Positions 24,780 through 34,273 of a DNA stretch of 64,000 nucleotides are shown piece after piece. The notes beneath the pieces are model-generated. The model was given only the letters and a program-made list of their open reading frames with translations. It ran no database searches and had not been told where the DNA came from. The DNA comes from Natrinema salsiterrestre (GTDB taxonomy: Archaea; Halobacteriota; Halobacteria; Halobacteriales; Natrialbaceae), in assembly GCF_029502005.1 (NCBI RefSeq), contig NZ_JAMQOT010000002.1, forward strand, positions 620,001 through 684,000, read 5' to 3'. The position numbers and the translations under genes were made by a program. Position 1 is the stretch's first letter. Each line of letters begins with the position of its first letter.

Positions 24780-25862
24780 CTAGAAGAGGTTCTCGAGCCG
24801 GTCGTCGGTGAGCCGGTCGGCGTGGTCGGTCGATTCCGACTCCGCCTCGTCCGTCGCTTCGCGAGCGCGGTCCATGAACGCCTGAACCCGGTCGGACCGT
24901 TCGGCCCCGCCGAGCAGTACCAGCGCGCCGAGGCGGTCGCTGTCGAGCGGGAAGTCGCCGCCGCGGACCTGCATGCTCCCGGTCTCGTCCTCGAGCCAGT
25001 GGCGCGCCTTCTCGACACCCTTGCGCGGGATCGCGTCCGGCCGGCCCGCGACCACCAGCAGCGCCGAGTCGGCCGTCGTCGCCTCCGGCAGGCTCGTCCC
25101 GGTGAGCAGCGCCTGTCTGGAGACGGTCATGGCCGTGGTGATGTTCTCGCTGCTGTCCTCGCTCGCGATCTCGGTCGCGTAGCCCAGCGCCGCGACGCCG
25201 CCCGCGCGGAGGGTGTTGATGACTTCGCTCGAGTCGACCACGCTCTCCCCGACGCCCTCGACGGCCTCGCCGGAGGCGAAGAGCAGACCGACCCGTTTGG
25301 CGATCTTCTCGTTGATGGTCTCGAATGCCCCCTCGACGCTCTCGCCCTGTTCGTGCCAGGCGTCGTTGTCGATCAGGAGCGTCGAATCGGCTTCCCGGAG
25401 GAGCGTCTTCAGGGATCGGCCGGCGTTGGCCTGATAGAGCGCCCCCTCGTTGCGGCCCGGCAACACGCCGAGCGCGTAGACGGGGATGTCGTAGATCTGC
25501 TGGAGGTGGTGGACGAGGACCGGCGCGCCGCCGCTGCCCGTCCCGCCGCCGAGACCGGCGACGACGAAGATCGCCTCGGCCTCCGATGTGACGCGGCCGT
25601 CGAGGCCGTCGAGGATCTGCTGTATATCCGACTGCATCACTTCCGTGCCGAGTTCGTTGTCGGCACCGACGCCGTGGCCGTTGACGCGGTCGGCACCGAT
25701 CAGCTGCGTGTCGACGAACTCGAGGGACTGGAGGTCGGTCTCCGCGGAGTTGACGGCCAGCGCACCCTGCACGGCTCCGTACCCCATGTTCGCGTCGAAC
25801 CGGGCGAGCCGTTCGGTGACGTTTCCGCCGGCCTGACCGACTCCGATCAGGGCTACTTTCAT
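24780..25862 (-). CDS. cetZ: CetZ-family tubulin-like GTPase
   Basis: 360 residues. MKVALIGVGQAGGNVTERLA begins the GTPase domain; VNGHGVGADNELGTEVM and the tubulin signature GLGGGTGSGGAPVL bind nucleotide. The co-catalytic T7-type loop is VVDSSEVINTLRAGG with conserved acidic residues. CetZ proteins polymerise at the haloarchaeal envelope and affect cell shape and motility rather than division. The start LIGVGQAGG and lack of FtsZ-type N-terminus separate it from FtsZ1/2. The acidic C-terminal tail ends DDRLENLF, possibly a partner-binding tip. Confidence 0.92.
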   Translation of the reverse strand: MKVALIGVGQAGGNVTERLARFDANMGYGAVQGALAVNSAETDLQSLEFVDTQLIGADRVNGHGVGADNELGTEVMQSDIQQILDGLDGRVTSEAEAIFVVAGLGGGTGSGGAPVLVHHLQQIYDIPVYALGVLPGRNEGALYQANAGRSLKTLLREADSTLLIDNDAWHEQGESVEGAFETINEKIAKRVGLLFASGEAVEGVGESVVDSSEVINTLRAGGVAALGYATEIASEDSSENITTAMTVSRQALLTGTSLPEATTADSALLVVAGRPDAIPRKGVEKARHWLEDETGSMQVRGGDFPLDSDRLGALVLLGGAERSDRVQAFMDRAREATDEAESESTDHADRLTDDRLENLF

Positions 25863-26030
25863 ACCACTCACATACGAGTGGGACCTGTTGAACGTTCCGG
25901 TAATCTGATACGCCGCTCGGAGGGATCGGGCCCGCGTTCGGCTATCGGTACCGAGAGAAAGTGACATGCAACCGGAGTCCCGTCGGCGAAGGTCACAATA
26001 CATTTCCGCCGCATTCCCCTCGTGTTCGGT

Positions 26031-26456
26031 ATGTTCTACGAACAGCGGATGACCGTCCCCGACTCCCCGGACGACCTCCGGGCCGAGTACGAGGACGATC
26101 TCGCAGCGATCGTCGACGACCGCGGCGCCGCGGCCGTCGCAGCCGAAACCGACGTCGATCGGGAGATCCTCGAGTCCCTCGCCGCGGGCGACTCGCCCGA
26201 CATCTCGCTCGAACAGGCGGCCCGGATCCAGTCGCTCGCCGAGGGCGAGCCCGATCCGGAGACGATGGTCACGATGGCCCTCGAGCACCTGCTGCTCGGG
26301 ATGTCGACGGCGGTCCTCGACGTCGACGCCGTCGAGACCGAGCTCGAGCTCGATCTGGACGCGAAGGAAGTCCATCAGAAGATCGAGGGGCGAGCGCCGA
26401 TGTCGTTCGACGAGTTCGTCCACGTCCAGTACGTGATCGCGGACGGGGCCCCTTGA
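26031..26456 (+). CDS. Conserved haloarchaeal protein (DUF5791-like)
   Basis: 141 residues, acidic, all-helical. ATG 26031. A central segment (EILESLAAGDSPDISLEQAA) resembles a small HTH-like bundle; the C-terminus PMSFDEFVHVQYVIADG is characteristic of the family as I recall it. No catalytic residues. Function unknown; single gene unit divergent from cetZ. Confidence 0.65.
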   Translation: MFYEQRMTVPDSPDDLRAEYEDDLAAIVDDRGAAAVAAETDVDREILESLAAGDSPDISLEQAARIQSLAEGEPDPETMVTMALEHLLLGMSTAVLDVDAVETELELDLDAKEVHQKIEGRAPMSFDEFVHVQYVIADGAP

Positions 26457-26629
26457 GTCGGACCGGCGGTCAGCCTCGCCGGATCACCGGCCGTCGACCG
26501 CGGACCGCGAGAGCGGTCCGCAACCGGACCCTCCGGATCGATTATCCGTTCGGTCGGCAATTCTCGGGAAGAGGACCGGAATGTAGCCTCGAGCGGTGAA
26601 ATTATGTATACTCGACCACGAGTTCGGCT

Positions 26630-27520
26630 GTGAACGTCGCAATTCTCGGCTGCGGTCACGTCGGTATCGAACTGGGCAGACAGCTCGCGGCTCGCGGTCA
26701 CGAGCCGATCGGCGTCCGCCGGTCCGACGAGGGCATCGAGCGGATCGAGAGCGCCGGGTTCGACGGGGTTCGGGCGGACATCACCGACGGCGAGGCGCTC
26801 GCCGCGGTCCCGGACGTCGACGCGATCGTCTTCGCAGCGAGCAGCGGCGGGCGGGGTGCCGCGGCCGCTCGCGAGGTCTACGTCGACGGGTTGCGAACGG
26901 CGATCGAGGCGTTCGGCGACCGCGAGAACGCGCCCGATCGGCTGGTGTACACCTCCTCGACCGGCGTCCACGGCGACCACGACGGCGACTGGGTCGACGA
27001 GGAGACGCCGCTCGAGCCCACCACCGAAAAGACCGAGGTGCTCGTCGAGGCCGAGCGGATCGCGCTCGAGCACCCCGAGCGATACGGCTTCGACGGGACC
27101 GTGGCGCGCTATGCGGGCCTGTACGGTCCGGATCGATACCGGCTCGAGCGCTACCTCGAGGGACCGGTGACCGAGGGCTATCTGAACATGGTCCACCGGG
27201 ACGACGCCGCCGGCGCGGTTCGCTACCTGCTCGAGGAGGATCTCGCTCGCGGCGAAGTCGTCCAGGTGGTCGACGACGAGCCGGTCTCGAAGTGGGAGTT
27301 CGCGGACTGGCTGGCCGACGAGTGCGACGTCGAGCGGCCGCCGAAGCGGACGAAGTCCGAGCGGCTCGCGGACGGCGATCTCTCCGAGGCGGGCCGACGC
27401 CGGATCCTGACGAGCAAACGCTGCTCGAACGAGAAACTGCGAGCGCTCGGCTACGAGTTCGCCTCCCCCACCTTCCGCGAGGGGTATCGGGACGCGATCG
27501 ACGCCTATCGTAGCCGTTGA
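26630..27520 (+). CDS. NAD-dependent epimerase/dehydratase-like protein (extended SDR)
   Basis: 296 residues, GTG start. NVAILGCGHVGIELGRQLAA is the Rossmann GxGxxG loop. VYTSSTGVHGDHDGDWVDE supplies the catalytic-type serine region and RYAGLYGPDRYRLERYL is an atypical-SDR feature. The canonical YxxxK dyad is not obvious (EKTEVLVEAERIALE occupies that place), so it is probably an atypical SDR like YeeZ. It may act on a sugar nucleotide or only bind dinucleotide. No operon partner. Confidence 0.82.
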   Translation: MNVAILGCGHVGIELGRQLAARGHEPIGVRRSDEGIERIESAGFDGVRADITDGEALAAVPDVDAIVFAASSGGRGAAAAREVYVDGLRTAIEAFGDRENAPDRLVYTSSTGVHGDHDGDWVDEETPLEPTTEKTEVLVEAERIALEHPERYGFDGTVARYAGLYGPDRYRLERYLEGPVTEGYLNMVHRDDAAGAVRYLLEEDLARGEVVQVVDDEPVSKWEFADWLADECDVERPPKRTKSERLADGDLSEAGRRRILTSKRCSNEKLRALGYEFASPTFREGYRDAIDAYRSR

Positions 27521-27633
27521 ACCGGTTTCCGCACCGGGCTACGGTACCGTGAGGAGTCGGCCGCCCGAGAGTCTCCGACCGTAGCGGGGGAAATCGGGGG
27601 AAATTTCTTGGTGATCGGATTTGATCTCATGGT

Positions 27634-28824
27634 ATGAGCTATCGGCGCGCTCCGGCGGGCGGTGCCTTCGTCGGGGCAACCCCGCTGGTAACCGAGTCAG
27701 TGAGCGACTCGGTCCGTTCCCTCGATCCGCTCGTTCTCTCGCTTCTCGTTCTCGTCGTCGTCGGGCTCGCGCTCGGTGGCTGGTGGCTGATTCGCTGGTT
27801 TCGTCGACCGCCGGGCGTCCGGCTCCAGCGCATGCTCGCCACGCACGACGAAGTGACCGTCCTGATGCATCCGAACCCCGATCCCGACGCCATGTCGTGT
27901 GCGATGGGCGTCGCGGCGATCGCGGACGCCGTCGATACCGACACCACGTTGCAGTTTTCGGGCGAAATCCGCCACCAGGAGAACCGCGCGTTCCGGACCG
28001 TCCTCGACCTGGACCTCGAGTCCATCGACGCGAGCTCCCAGCTCGCCGCGGGCCCGGTGGTGCTGGTCGATCACAACACGCCGCGGGGATTCACCGGAGC
28101 CCAGACCGTCGAGCCGATCGCGGTCGTCGACCACCATCCCGGCAACGGGGCCGGGACGGAGTTCACCGACGTGCGAACGGACTACGGCGCGGCGTCGACG
28201 ATCATCGTCGAGTATCTGAACGACATCGGTGCGACGATGGCCGGCGAGGACGGCTCGAACGACTTCGAGATCTCGCCGGAGCTGGCGACCGGGCTCCTCT
28301 ACGGCATCCAGTCCGACACGAATCACCTGACGAACGGGTGTTCCCGGGCCGAGTTCGACGCCTGCGCGACGCTGTTTTCCGGGATCGACGAGGACCTGCT
28401 CGATCGGATCGCCAACCCGCAGGTCAGCGACGACGTCCTACAGGTCAAGGCGACGGCGATCACGCAAAAGCGGGTCGAGGGCCCCTTCGCCACCTGCGAC
28501 GTCGGTGAAATCAGCAACGTCGACGCGATTCCACAGGCCGCGGACGAGCTGATGCAGCTCGAGGGCGTCACGGCGGTCGTCGTCTACGGCGAACACGACG
28601 GGACGCTCCACCTGTCGGGGCGCTCGCGCGACGACCGGGTCCACATGGGCGAGACGCTGCGTCACGCCATCAGCGACATTCCGATGGCAAGCGCGGGCGG
28701 TCACGCGCGAATGGGTGGCGGTCAGCTCTCGGTCGACCACATGAACGGAATCGGCCCCTCCGACGGGATCAGCCGCGAAGAGTTCGAAGAACGGCTCTTT
28801 TCCGCGATGGCCGGCGAACGCTAA
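27634..28824 (+). CDS. Membrane-anchored DHH-family phosphoesterase
   Basis: 396 residues. One membrane helix (about 32-53, LVLSLLVLVVVGLALGGWW) is followed by a cytosolic DHH domain: VTVLMHPNPDPDAMSCAMG, VVLVDHNTPRGF and VVDHHPGNG, the DHH motif. The DHHA1 domain ends with SAGGHARMGGGQLS. It probably hydrolyses nanoRNA, pAp or cyclic dinucleotides near the membrane, like bacterial NrnA or GdpP; no PAS or GGDEF domain is present. ATG 27634 follows the AT-rich element gaaatttctt (27600) at the right distance. Confidence 0.88.
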   Translation: MSYRRAPAGGAFVGATPLVTESVSDSVRSLDPLVLSLLVLVVVGLALGGWWLIRWFRRPPGVRLQRMLATHDEVTVLMHPNPDPDAMSCAMGVAAIADAVDTDTTLQFSGEIRHQENRAFRTVLDLDLESIDASSQLAAGPVVLVDHNTPRGFTGAQTVEPIAVVDHHPGNGAGTEFTDVRTDYGAASTIIVEYLNDIGATMAGEDGSNDFEISPELATGLLYGIQSDTNHLTNGCSRAEFDACATLFSGIDEDLLDRIANPQVSDDVLQVKATAITQKRVEGPFATCDVGEISNVDAIPQAADELMQLEGVTAVVVYGEHDGTLHLSGRSRDDRVHMGETLRHAISDIPMASAGGHARMGGGQLSVDHMNGIGPSDGISREEFEERLFSAMAGER

Positions 28825-28990
28825 CGGTTCAGCTGGAACGCTCGTCGGCAAAAAGTAACGGCTAGCACGACGGCTCGGGTATCTACCGGATCGCTCGAGC
28901 CGGCGTCCGTTCTACCCGCGCGTTTCCCTGTCCGTTCGCCGATCGCGCCAACGCCACCCTCGCGTCCCCGTCGACGCCGGGTTTCGGGAC

Positions 28991-29161
28991 CTACCGGATC
29001 TCCTTCCACTCGGCCCCGCACTCCGGACAGATGCGAACCGTCTTGATCTCGTCCGGATCGTTTTCCGTCTTCAACGGTTTCTCACACTCGCCACAGACGA
29101 GTCGATCGTAGGTGTCCTTCTCGAGGTCGCCGGCGCGGAGTGCCTTCCGGACTGATTTCAT
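28991..29161 (-). CDS. Small zinc finger protein (HVO_0758 type)
   Basis: 56 residues. MKSVRKALRAGDLEKDTYDR leads into two zinc knuckles, CGECEKPL and CPECGAEWKEIR. This matches the haloarchaeal HVO_0758 family of one-domain zinc finger proteins; small zinc finger proteins of this kind have been tied to stress and biofilm phenotypes in Haloferax. ATG 29161, divergent from the MFS gene. Confidence 0.85.
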   Translation of the reverse strand: MKSVRKALRAGDLEKDTYDRLVCGECEKPLKTENDPDEIKTVRICPECGAEWKEIR

Positions 29162-29299
29162 GTTCTCCCTGTAGGGAGGAGGGGAAGAAAAAGACCGGTG
29201 CTTTATCGGATCTCAGGCGATGGGGTCCTCTCCGGCCGCTGACGTGTCTCCCCCGCTGCGATTCGTAAGGGTTGACCCCCTCGACGAGACAGCGGCAGT

Positions 29300-30520
29300 G
29301 TGAACGAGACGGCGAGCGGACGGCGACGGCACGCCGGTCGGACGGGCGTCTTCGGGACGCTGTGTGCCATGGTCTTCCTGGTGAACCTCGGCCGAGTGAT
29401 CTACGCGCCGCTGCTCGAGCCGTTCCGGACGACGTTCGACGCGAGCGCCGCCGCCGTCGGGTTGCTGGCGACGCTGGCCTGGCTCGGGGCCGCGGCGCTG
29501 CAGATCCCGACGGGCTATCTCCTGACGCGACTGCCCCGTCACTGGCTGATCCTCGCCTCGGGCGGGCTGTTGGCCGCCGGGTCGGCGTTCGCGGCCACCG
29601 CGCGGAGTCTCGAGGTGCTCTACGTCGGCGCGCTCTGTATGGGGATCGCGAGCAGCGCCTACTTCGTCGCTGCGAACCCGCTGGTCAGCGAACTCTACCC
29701 GTCTCGCGTCGGGCGCGCGATCGGGATCCACGGGACCTCGAGCCAGACCGCCGCGGTGGTCGCGCCGTTGCTGGTCGGCGCGTTCTTCGCGGTGACGTGG
29801 CCGATCGCGGCGTGGCGCGCGCTCTTTCTCGCGATCGCGGTCGTGGCGATCGGATCGACGGTCGCTCTCTTCCTCGCCGCGAGGCGCGCGACGCTGCCGG
29901 AGGCCGGGAAATTGGATCGCGATCTCGTCGGCGCCCTCCGTCGCCAGTGGCCGATCGTCGCCACGGCCGTGGCGATCGTCAGTACGGCGATGCTGGTCTG
30001 GAACGGCGTGTTCAACTTCTACGTGACGTATCTCGTCGAGGTCAAGGAGTTCTCCGAGGGCTTTTCGAGATCGGTCCTGACGCTGCTCTTTCTGGCCGGC
30101 GTCCCGGCGTTCGCCATCACCGGCCGGATCGCCGACCGGGTCCGGTTCCTGCCGCTCTTGCTGGGGATCGTCGGCGCGTTTCTCGTCTCCCTGCTCGCGC
30201 TGACCGTCGTCGAGGGAACGGTGGCGATCCTCGCCGTCACGGCGTGCATGGGCTATATCATTCACAGCATCTTCCCCGCCTCCGACACCTACGTCCTCGC
30301 GTCCGTCCCGGACGAGAACCGCGCGAGCGCCTACGCGCTGTTCAGCGGCACGATGATGCCGATTCAGGCGACCGGGAGCGCGATCCTGGGGGCGATGGTC
30401 GACGCCGGCATCTCCTTCGACGACTCCTTCCGGCTCCTCGCCGTCGGCATCGCGGTCGTCTTGCTCGTCACGCTCGCGCTCGCCGCCGCCGGTCGGCTTC
30501 CGACGGGCGCGAACGGCTGA
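29300..30520 (+). CDS. MFS transporter
   Basis: 406 residues, GTG start, with twelve predicted membrane helices. Loop 2-3 has TGYLLTRLPRHWLIL, the degenerate motif A of the major facilitator superfamily, and the second half has TGRIADRVRFLPLLL. Substrate unknown; the sequence resembles the nitrate/oxalate-formate type only in overall layout. A glycosyltransferase-like gene follows about 110 bases later on the same strand. Confidence 0.87.
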   Translation: MNETASGRRRHAGRTGVFGTLCAMVFLVNLGRVIYAPLLEPFRTTFDASAAAVGLLATLAWLGAAALQIPTGYLLTRLPRHWLILASGGLLAAGSAFAATARSLEVLYVGALCMGIASSAYFVAANPLVSELYPSRVGRAIGIHGTSSQTAAVVAPLLVGAFFAVTWPIAAWRALFLAIAVVAIGSTVALFLAARRATLPEAGKLDRDLVGALRRQWPIVATAVAIVSTAMLVWNGVFNFYVTYLVEVKEFSEGFSRSVLTLLFLAGVPAFAITGRIADRVRFLPLLLGIVGAFLVSLLALTVVEGTVAILAVTACMGYIIHSIFPASDTYVLASVPDENRASAYALFSGTMMPIQATGSAILGAMVDAGISFDDSFRLLAVGIAVVLLVTLALAAAGRLPTGANG

Positions 30521-30632
30521 GCGGGCCCCGCTCCGCCCGACGGCCGGTCCCGCGATTCGGCCGCCGGCTTCAGGACCGTCCCCCTCTGCCGCATCCGTGG
30601 CCGTTTTACCGGTCCGCTCGAACACCCCACCG

Positions 30633-31781
30633 ATGGAGTACGTCCAGGAGCGGATCGCCACGCTCCACGAGTTCGGCGAGGGCAACGGGGGACGGGAAAC
30701 CGATCTCGCCAGCAACGCGGTCGCCGCAGTCGCCGACGCGGCCGTCGTCGTCCCGATGACGGGCCGCGAGCTCGAGAGCCCCGCCGCCGAACGCGTCCTG
30801 GGCGAACTCGAGCGCCTCGAGCCGGCACCGGAAGCGGTCTTCGTCCCCGTTCGCGCCGAGCCGGAGCGAATCGGTCCGTTTCGGGACTGGCTCGACTCGT
30901 TCGCGCTGCCGACTCGGGTGCTGTGGTGTAACGCACCCGGTATCGACGCGTTGCTCGCCGACGCGGGACTGGGCGGCGAGTTCGGAAAGGGACGGGACGT
31001 CTGGCTCGCGCTCGGCCCCGCGGCCGACGCCGCCGACGCCGTCGTCGTCCACGACGCCGACGCCCGCAGCTACGAGGCCGCACACGTCCACCGCCTGCTC
31101 GCCCCGCTGACGATGGCCTTCGAGTTTTCGAAGGGGTACTACGCTCGCGTCGAACGCGACCGGCTCTACGGTCGCCTCTTCCGACTGTTCTACGAACCGC
31201 TCGTTCGCTCGCTCGCGGACGCCCACGACGCCCCGATCGTCGACTACCTCGGCGCGTTCCGGTACGCGCTGGCCGGCGAGTTCGCCGCGACCGCCGACCT
31301 CGCTCGACGCCTGCGAGCGCCGCGTGCGTGGGGACTCGAGGTCGGGACCCTCGGCGACGCCTACGAGGTCGCCGGCTTCGGCGGCAGCGCGCAGGTCGAC
31401 CTCGGTCGCCACGAGCACGACCATCGCGCGGTCGCCGGCGACACCGGCCTCGAGGGGATGAGCCGCGAGGTCGCCGCCGCGCTCTTGCGCGTCGTCGAGG
31501 AACACGGCGTCGATCCGGCGTACGAGACGCTGCCGGAGCGGTACCTGTCCGCCGGCGACGAGCTGATCGACCAGTACCGCGCCGACGCGGCGTTCAACGG
31601 GCTCGAGTACGACCCCGCCGGCGAGCGGAATCAGCTGGCCCGCTACGCCGAGTCGATCTCGCCGCCGGGACCGGACGCGCGCCTGCCGCGGTGGACCGAC
31701 GCCCCGTTCGAACCGGCCGACGTGCTCGCGGCGGCCCGGCCGTGGCGGGAGCGCCGCATCGGCTCGCGCTCGCAAGACTAA
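30633..31781 (+). CDS. GT-A fold glycosyltransferase, glucosyl-3-phosphoglycerate synthase-like
   Basis: 382 residues from ATG 30633 (MEYVQERIATLHEF, a typical start for GpgS/MpgS-like enzymes). VVVPMTGREL opens the nucleotide-sugar domain; DAVVVHDADARSYEAAHVHR gives the metal-binding DxD (DAD). YYARVERDRLYGRLFRLF and PRAWGLEVGTLGDAYEV complete the family pattern. Likely product is glucosyl- or mannosyl-phosphoglycerate, a compatible-solute precursor. The usual phosphatase is not adjacent. The neighbouring MFS gene and the downstream DUF7109-type and NUDIX genes lie on the same strand. Confidence 0.8.
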   Translation: MEYVQERIATLHEFGEGNGGRETDLASNAVAAVADAAVVVPMTGRELESPAAERVLGELERLEPAPEAVFVPVRAEPERIGPFRDWLDSFALPTRVLWCNAPGIDALLADAGLGGEFGKGRDVWLALGPAADAADAVVVHDADARSYEAAHVHRLLAPLTMAFEFSKGYYARVERDRLYGRLFRLFYEPLVRSLADAHDAPIVDYLGAFRYALAGEFAATADLARRLRAPRAWGLEVGTLGDAYEVAGFGGSAQVDLGRHEHDHRAVAGDTGLEGMSREVAAALLRVVEEHGVDPAYETLPERYLSAGDELIDQYRADAAFNGLEYDPAGERNQLARYAESISPPGPDARLPRWTDAPFEPADVLAAARPWRERRIGSRSQD

Positions 31782-31807
31782 TCCCCCTCTCGTCCGTTGG
31801 GGGGCGT

Positions 31808-32305
31808 ATGGACGCGACCGCCGACGAACTGGCCGGCGTGGTCGACCTCTTCGGCGGGTTGACTCGCTCGGAACTCGAGCGAGCGCTCGCCGAGGCCGCC
31901 TACCGCGCCGACGGTCAGTCCGTCGACGACGCGGCGCTCGGAGCGGCGATCGACGAGGCAGTCGAGTCGTTCGCCCTCGTTCGGCACGATCCCGCCGACG
32001 AGGGCGCGGCCCCGACGACCGACGGCGAGGCGCTGCTGGTCGCCGGCCCGACGGCCTTTCCCGCGGTTCCCGAACACGCGGAGGACGTCCCCCACATCCT
32101 CGATATCGACCGGCGACGGGTCGACCGCGAGACGCTGGGGAAGACGGCCCGCGAGCGCGTGATCGCGGCCGCCGACGAGGCCATCGCCGCGGCGGACGAG
32201 GAGCGGATCCGGTCCCTGATCGACGTCAGCTACGACGTCGAGGCCTGGGCACCGGTCGACTGCACCGACGAACGGACGCGACTGGAGGACGCACTCGAGG
32301 AATGA
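31808..32305 (+). CDS. Conserved haloarchaeal protein (DUF7109-like)
   Basis: 165 residues, ATG 31808. The N-terminus LAGVVDLFGGLTRSELERAL resembles a helical regulator-like domain; ARERVIAAADEAIAAADEER is a charged helix near the end. The last four bases overlap the NUDIX start (ATGA), so the two are co-translated. The function is unknown. Confidence 0.7.
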   Translation: MDATADELAGVVDLFGGLTRSELERALAEAAYRADGQSVDDAALGAAIDEAVESFALVRHDPADEGAAPTTDGEALLVAGPTAFPAVPEHAEDVPHILDIDRRRVDRETLGKTARERVIAAADEAIAAADEERIRSLIDVSYDVEAWAPVDCTDERTRLEDALEE

Positions 32306-32895
32306 CGGGCCCGAGACTGACGCTCGAGCCGATCGCGAGCTACGAACCGACCGAGATCGCCGATCAGGAGTACGACGCGGCGGTGCTCGCCCCGATCGTC
32401 GACCGCGACGGCGAGGACCACCTGCTCTTTACCCGGCGTGCGGACCACCTCGGCGAACACCCCGGTCAGATGAGCTTTCCCGGCGGCGGAGCCGAGCCCG
32501 AAGACGAGACGATCCTCGAGACCGCGCTCCGGGAGGCCAACGAGGAAATCGGGCTCGAGCACAGCGAGGCGGAACTCGTCGGCCAGCTCGACGACATCCG
32601 GACGGTCACCGAGTACGCCGTGACTCCCTTCGTCGCACACGTCCCCGATCGGGAGTACGTTCGCGAGGAGAGCGAGGTCGCCGAGATCGTCGTCCTGCCG
32701 CTCTCGGGGCTGCTCGATCCGGACAACTACGAGTACGAGCGCCGCTCGCACCCCTACTACGGCGAGATCGTGATCCACTACTTCCACGTGAACGGCTACA
32801 CCGTCTGGGGCGCGACCGGTCGGATTCTGGTGCAACTGCTCGAGCTGGCGACGGATTTCGAAGCGCCCGAGAAGGTCGAGCGGTCGGAGTTCTGA
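32302..32895 (+). CDS. NUDIX hydrolase, CoA pyrophosphatase type
   Basis: 197 residues. The Nudix box spans about residues 55-80: PGGGAEPEDETILETALREA ending in the metal-binding REANEEIGL. The preceding GQMSFPGG is the CoA-pyrophosphatase (NudL/YeaB) signature. It would cleave CoA or related diphosphates to phosphopantetheine and 3',5'-ADP. Start overlaps the previous gene by four bases. Confidence 0.9.
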   Translation: MTGPRLTLEPIASYEPTEIADQEYDAAVLAPIVDRDGEDHLLFTRRADHLGEHPGQMSFPGGGAEPEDETILETALREANEEIGLEHSEAELVGQLDDIRTVTEYAVTPFVAHVPDREYVREESEVAEIVVLPLSGLLDPDNYEYERRSHPYYGEIVIHYFHVNGYTVWGATGRILVQLLELATDFEAPEKVERSEF

Positions 32896-33181
32896 ACCGC
32901 AACAGAGGGACCCCTCACTTGTTTCGTCTCGTTTCTCCGTCTCACTCGGACCGACCAATCTTCAGCGGTGGCGCGCGCTGAGCCGCGGCGAACGGCTGTG
33001 AGACGCGGCTCGATACTGCGCGAGGGATGAGTGAGGGAGCGGAGCGACCGAGGGAATCGGCTGGGGAGGGCGTGGCCATTCCCTGTTGCCAGTGTGAGCA
33101 GAACGTCCCTTCGGGCGATGATTTCGTACCGGTACCCACTTCATTCGAAACCACAGAACAGAATCAGGCTTTCAACGAGCC

Positions 33182-33652
33182 TTACAGACCTTCGAGCGAC
33201 CGCAGCTTCTGCTCGACGTCCGGCGGGGCGGCGCTCGGGCCGTCGCGCACGCGGTGGTCGGGGATCAAAAGCGGAGCGGGGTTCTCGTCGAGCGCGGTTC
33301 GGACGAGGATGATATCGTCCTCGTCGGTGTGGTCGAGTCCCGAGGTCATTCGGGCAAGCGTCTCGACGGTGACCTGATCGCCGTAGGGAACGTCCTGTAC
33401 GCCCTCGAGGACCGCCCGCTGGTCGGTCGGCATGGTCATCGCGACCGTGACGTCGTCGAAAGTGATCTCCTCGAGGCCGTCGAGGTACTCGAAAATCCGG
33501 TCGAGAACGGCGTGCTCGTCCTCGGCATTGTCGTCCGGAATCTCGGGGAACGAGACGCTCAGGACCCGCCCGCTGGCGGCGCCGAGCTGGACGTACCGAT
33601 CGAGGTACTGCGATTCCCGCGCGTAGATTCCGGCGTCCGTAACGTCCTCCAT
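33182..33652 (-). CDS. MGMT/ATL-like DNA-binding protein lacking the acceptor cysteine
   Basis: 156 residues from ATG 33652 (the longer frame upstream is rejected). The C-terminal half matches the alkylguanine-DNA alkyltransferase DNA-binding domain: VPYGDQVTVETLARM, VRTALDENPAPLLIPDHRV. In active MGMT the last motif is PCHRV; here it is PDHRV, so no cysteine can accept the alkyl group. Alkyltransferase-like proteins bind O6-alkylguanine and pass it to excision repair, which is a plausible role. The first 70 residues are not like the MGMT N-domain. Confidence 0.82.
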   Translation of the reverse strand: MEDVTDAGIYARESQYLDRYVQLGAASGRVLSVSFPEIPDDNAEDEHAVLDRIFEYLDGLEEITFDDVTVAMTMPTDQRAVLEGVQDVPYGDQVTVETLARMTSGLDHTDEDDIILVRTALDENPAPLLIPDHRVRDGPSAAPPDVEQKLRSLEGL

Positions 33653-33806
33653 ACCGGATAGAACTGCTGCGATCATATAGTGGTTGTCTAAAACTGCGGT
33701 AGATTCGGTGCCGTCTACTTCACGAACCGGAGAGCCACCGAAGGAATGACGTTTTTCATTCCAGCATCGAGAAGTCTTATGTTTTCGTTCGTGTTTCTTA
33801 GACGCA

Positions 33807-34232
33807 ATGAACTTACTGGTGGACAACGCTACCGTTGTCGAGTCAGCGGTGGCAGCACTCGTTCTGCTCGTGTTTGTGAGTATATTCGGTACTCCTCCGG
33901 AATGGATAACCGGCCAGTCGGATACCGCCATTGGAGCAGCGATAGCGGCGGGCGTCTGGATTCTGCCGTCACTGCTCAGTGGTCTCGTACTCTATCGGAT
34001 TCGCCACAGGGGCTTCCAGTGGAACTCTCTCCTTCTGGGGGGCGTCAGTCTCGCAATTCTCTCTCTCACCGTTACGGGTGTATACGCCGTTTATCGGTCC
34101 AACGGCCTCGTAACGTACGAGGGCCGCGGCGTGCTCGTCGGTCCGTTACTAGCATTGGTCGCGGGCTGTCTTCTCGCTATCACGATCCTGATTAGCAACG
34201 TGAGACAGTACTCGGACCGGAAACTGCCGTAG
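33807..34232 (+). CDS. Small four-helix membrane protein
   Basis: 141 residues with four hydrophobic segments (about 10-28, 42-62, 74-95, 108-128). No signal peptidase or lipid site, and no family recognised. Lower GC than its neighbours. Sits divergent from the ATL-like gene and just upstream of trpC, with the trp promoter following its stop. Confidence 0.65.
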   Translation: MNLLVDNATVVESAVAALVLLVFVSIFGTPPEWITGQSDTAIGAAIAAGVWILPSLLSGLVLYRIRHRGFQWNSLLLGGVSLAILSLTVTGVYAVYRSNGLVTYEGRGVLVGPLLALVAGCLLAITILISNVRQYSDRKLP

Positions 34233-34273
34233 GCCCCTCCGGAAACCGAGCGATCCGTTACAATGACGCAAGC

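Noticed and set aside
24780-25862. FtsZ division protein
   Set aside because: The N-terminus, T7 loop and C-terminal tail match CetZ rather than FtsZ1 or FtsZ2.
26629-27520. True UDP-sugar epimerase call
   Set aside because: The YxxxK catalytic pair is not where a classical extended SDR would have it, so only the Rossmann/atypical SDR call is kept.
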